From: a bacterium
GTDB lineage: Bacteria > Patescibacteria > Gracilibacteria > 1-14-2-50-48-13
Assembly: GCA_030430105.1 (NCBI GenBank)
Contig: JAUIFW010000059.1
Coordinates: forward strand, 1 to 6,132
Direction of reading: 5' to 3'
Length of the DNA: 6,132 nt
The notes beneath the pieces were generated by a model. The model had not been told where the DNA came from. It worked only from the letters and a program-made list of their open reading frames with translations, and made no database searches. Positions 5,131 through 6,132 of the stretch are shown here, in pieces. The position numbers and the translations under genes are program-made. How positions within the stretch are numbered: the stretch's first letter is position 1; every line of letters begins with the position of its first letter.

Positions 5131-6132
5131 ATGATTGAAAAATTAGAGCAGATAGCAAAGGAATATGCGGATATTGAGGCGCAAATGATGGACCCTGAGA
5201 CTTCTCAGGACTATCAGCGTTATTCGGATTTGGCGCAGCGAAAGAAGGGACTTGATGACGTTATGGAGCTCTATACGGAGTTAAAGGGGGTGCTTGCTGC
5301 CAAGGATGAGGCGTTGCAAATGCTTGAGCATGAAAAGGATCCAGATTTTGTGGAGATGGCAAAAACGCAGCTCTCTGATTCAAAACAGCGAGAGGAGGAG
5401 TTGTATGAAGAGCTAAAGGTAGCGCTTCTACCGAGGGATCCACATGATATGAAGAATGTGATGCTTGAGGTGCGTGCGGGTGCTGGAGGTGAGGAAGCAG
5501 CACTTTTTGCCAATGAGCTTCTTCGTATGTATACGAGATTTGCGGAGCAGAAGGAGTGGAGTGTGGAGGTGATGAATCTCATGTATACAGGGACCGGAGA
5601 TGGGCTGAAGGAAGCGGTTATCAAAATTTCTGGAGATGAAGTGTATAAGCATCTCAAGTTTGAAAGTGGTGTACATCGTGTACAGAGAGTTCCTTCCACA
5701 GAAAGTCAGGGGCGGATACATACCTCAGCAGCTTCTGTAGCAGTACTTCCTGAGGCGACGGAGGTGGATGTGGATATTAAGCCAGATGAGCTAGAGATCA
5801 CCACGTGTCGTGCTTCTGGAGCAGGTGGGCAAAAGGTCAACAAGACTGATTCGGCAGTGCGGATGCTTCATAAGCCATCTGGACTGGTAGTGGAGTGTCA
5901 GGATGAGCGTTCACAGCACAAAAATAAGGATAAGGCCCTTCGAATTTTGAGATCCAGGCTTCTTCAGATGGAGGAGGAAAAACAAGCCAAGGAGCGAGGT
6001 GATATGCGAAGTTCACAGATTGGTTCTGGAGACCGAAGCGAGAAAATTCGCACCTACAATTTCCCCCAAGATCGTGTGACGGATCACCGAATCAAGCAAA
6101 GTTGGAGTAACTTGCCTGGAATTATGGATGGG
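5131..6132 (+). CDS. prfA: Peptide chain release factor 1, RF1 (3' partial)
   Basis: RF1 reads UAA and UAG stop codons in the ribosomal A site and triggers hydrolysis of the peptidyl-tRNA. The open frame gives 334 residues without a stop; the family is about 355-360, so roughly 25 C-terminal residues lie past the window. Residues 1-100 are the helical N-terminal domain. [13 protein letters not shown] (114-126) opens the PCRF domain. P188-S-T190 is the P-x-T stop-codon-reading motif that marks RF1; RF2 has [17 protein letters not shown] includes the catalytic G232-G233-Q234, whose Gln is the usual target of the methylase Prm[15 protein letters not shown] and [13 protein letters not shown] are further family blocks. 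Motif numbering agrees with E. coli RF1 within about one residue, which supports the ATG at 5131. No Shine-Dalgarno precedes it. A TGA stop used in this window implies that RF2 is encoded elsewhere. Confidence 0.98.
   Translation, partial: MIEKLEQIAKEYADIEAQMMDPETSQDYQRYSDLAQRKKGLDDVMELYTELKGVLAAKDEALQMLEHEKDPDFVEMAKTQLSDSKQREEELYEELKVALLPRDPHDMKNVMLEVRAGAGGEEAALFANELLRMYTRFAEQKEWSVEVMNLMYTGTGDGLKEAVIKISGDEVYKHLKFESGVHRVQRVPSTESQGRIHTSAASVAVLPEATEVDVDIKPDELEITTCRASGAGGQKVNKTDSAVRMLHKPSGLVVECQDERSQHKNKDKALRILRSRLLQMEEEKQAKERGDMRSSQIGSGDRSEKIRTYNFPQDRVTDHRIKQSWSNLPGIMDG

Noticed and set aside
5271..5699. Minus-strand open frame of 142 residues under prfA
   Set aside because: Serine-rich antisense translation of a certain RF1 gene, with no promoter or motif.

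Overview
The window looks like compact bacterial chromosome of moderate GC (mid-forties percent by eye). It uses the standard bacterial code: no long reading frame contains an internal TGA, and glycine is written with GGN codons. The gene content is a DUF4012 envelope protein, a divergent GH18-type barrel, a membrane-anchored protein of unknown family and release factor RF1. With the tight overlaps and the lack of Shine-Dalgarno sites at every visible start, this best fits a member of the Patescibacteria (candidate phyla radiation). That placement is an inference; DUF4012 also occurs in Actinobacteria and other phyla.

Left part (2-4518, plus strand): three genes overlap end to start and probably form one operon whose promoter lies before the window. 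The first is a GH18-like TIM-barrel protein, cut at its 5' end, whose beta-4 motif reads D-x-x-H-x-N-x-E. The second is a 503-residue protein with a lysine-rich cytoplasmic tail, one membrane helix and a large outer domain. The third is a 709-residue DUF4012 protein with the same single-anchor layout. Together they suggest a module that acts on, or binds, cell-surface glycan outside the membrane. The substrate cannot be read from the sequence.

Middle (4519-4998, minus strand): one unrecognised 159-residue charged protein with a disordered, basic N-terminal half and a helical C-terminal half. Its stop codon abuts the DUF4012 stop with no spacing (TAATTA). It has its own good extended -10 promoter.

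Right part (4999-6132): a 132-bp divergent intergenic region carries the minus-strand promoter, a perfect 7-bp inverted repeat over its -35 element, and possible promoter elements for prfA. The prfA gene (RF1, with P-S-T and GGQ motifs) then runs off the window about 25 residues short of the usual family length. No RNA genes, insertion sequences, CRISPR arrays or convincing intrinsic terminators were seen.
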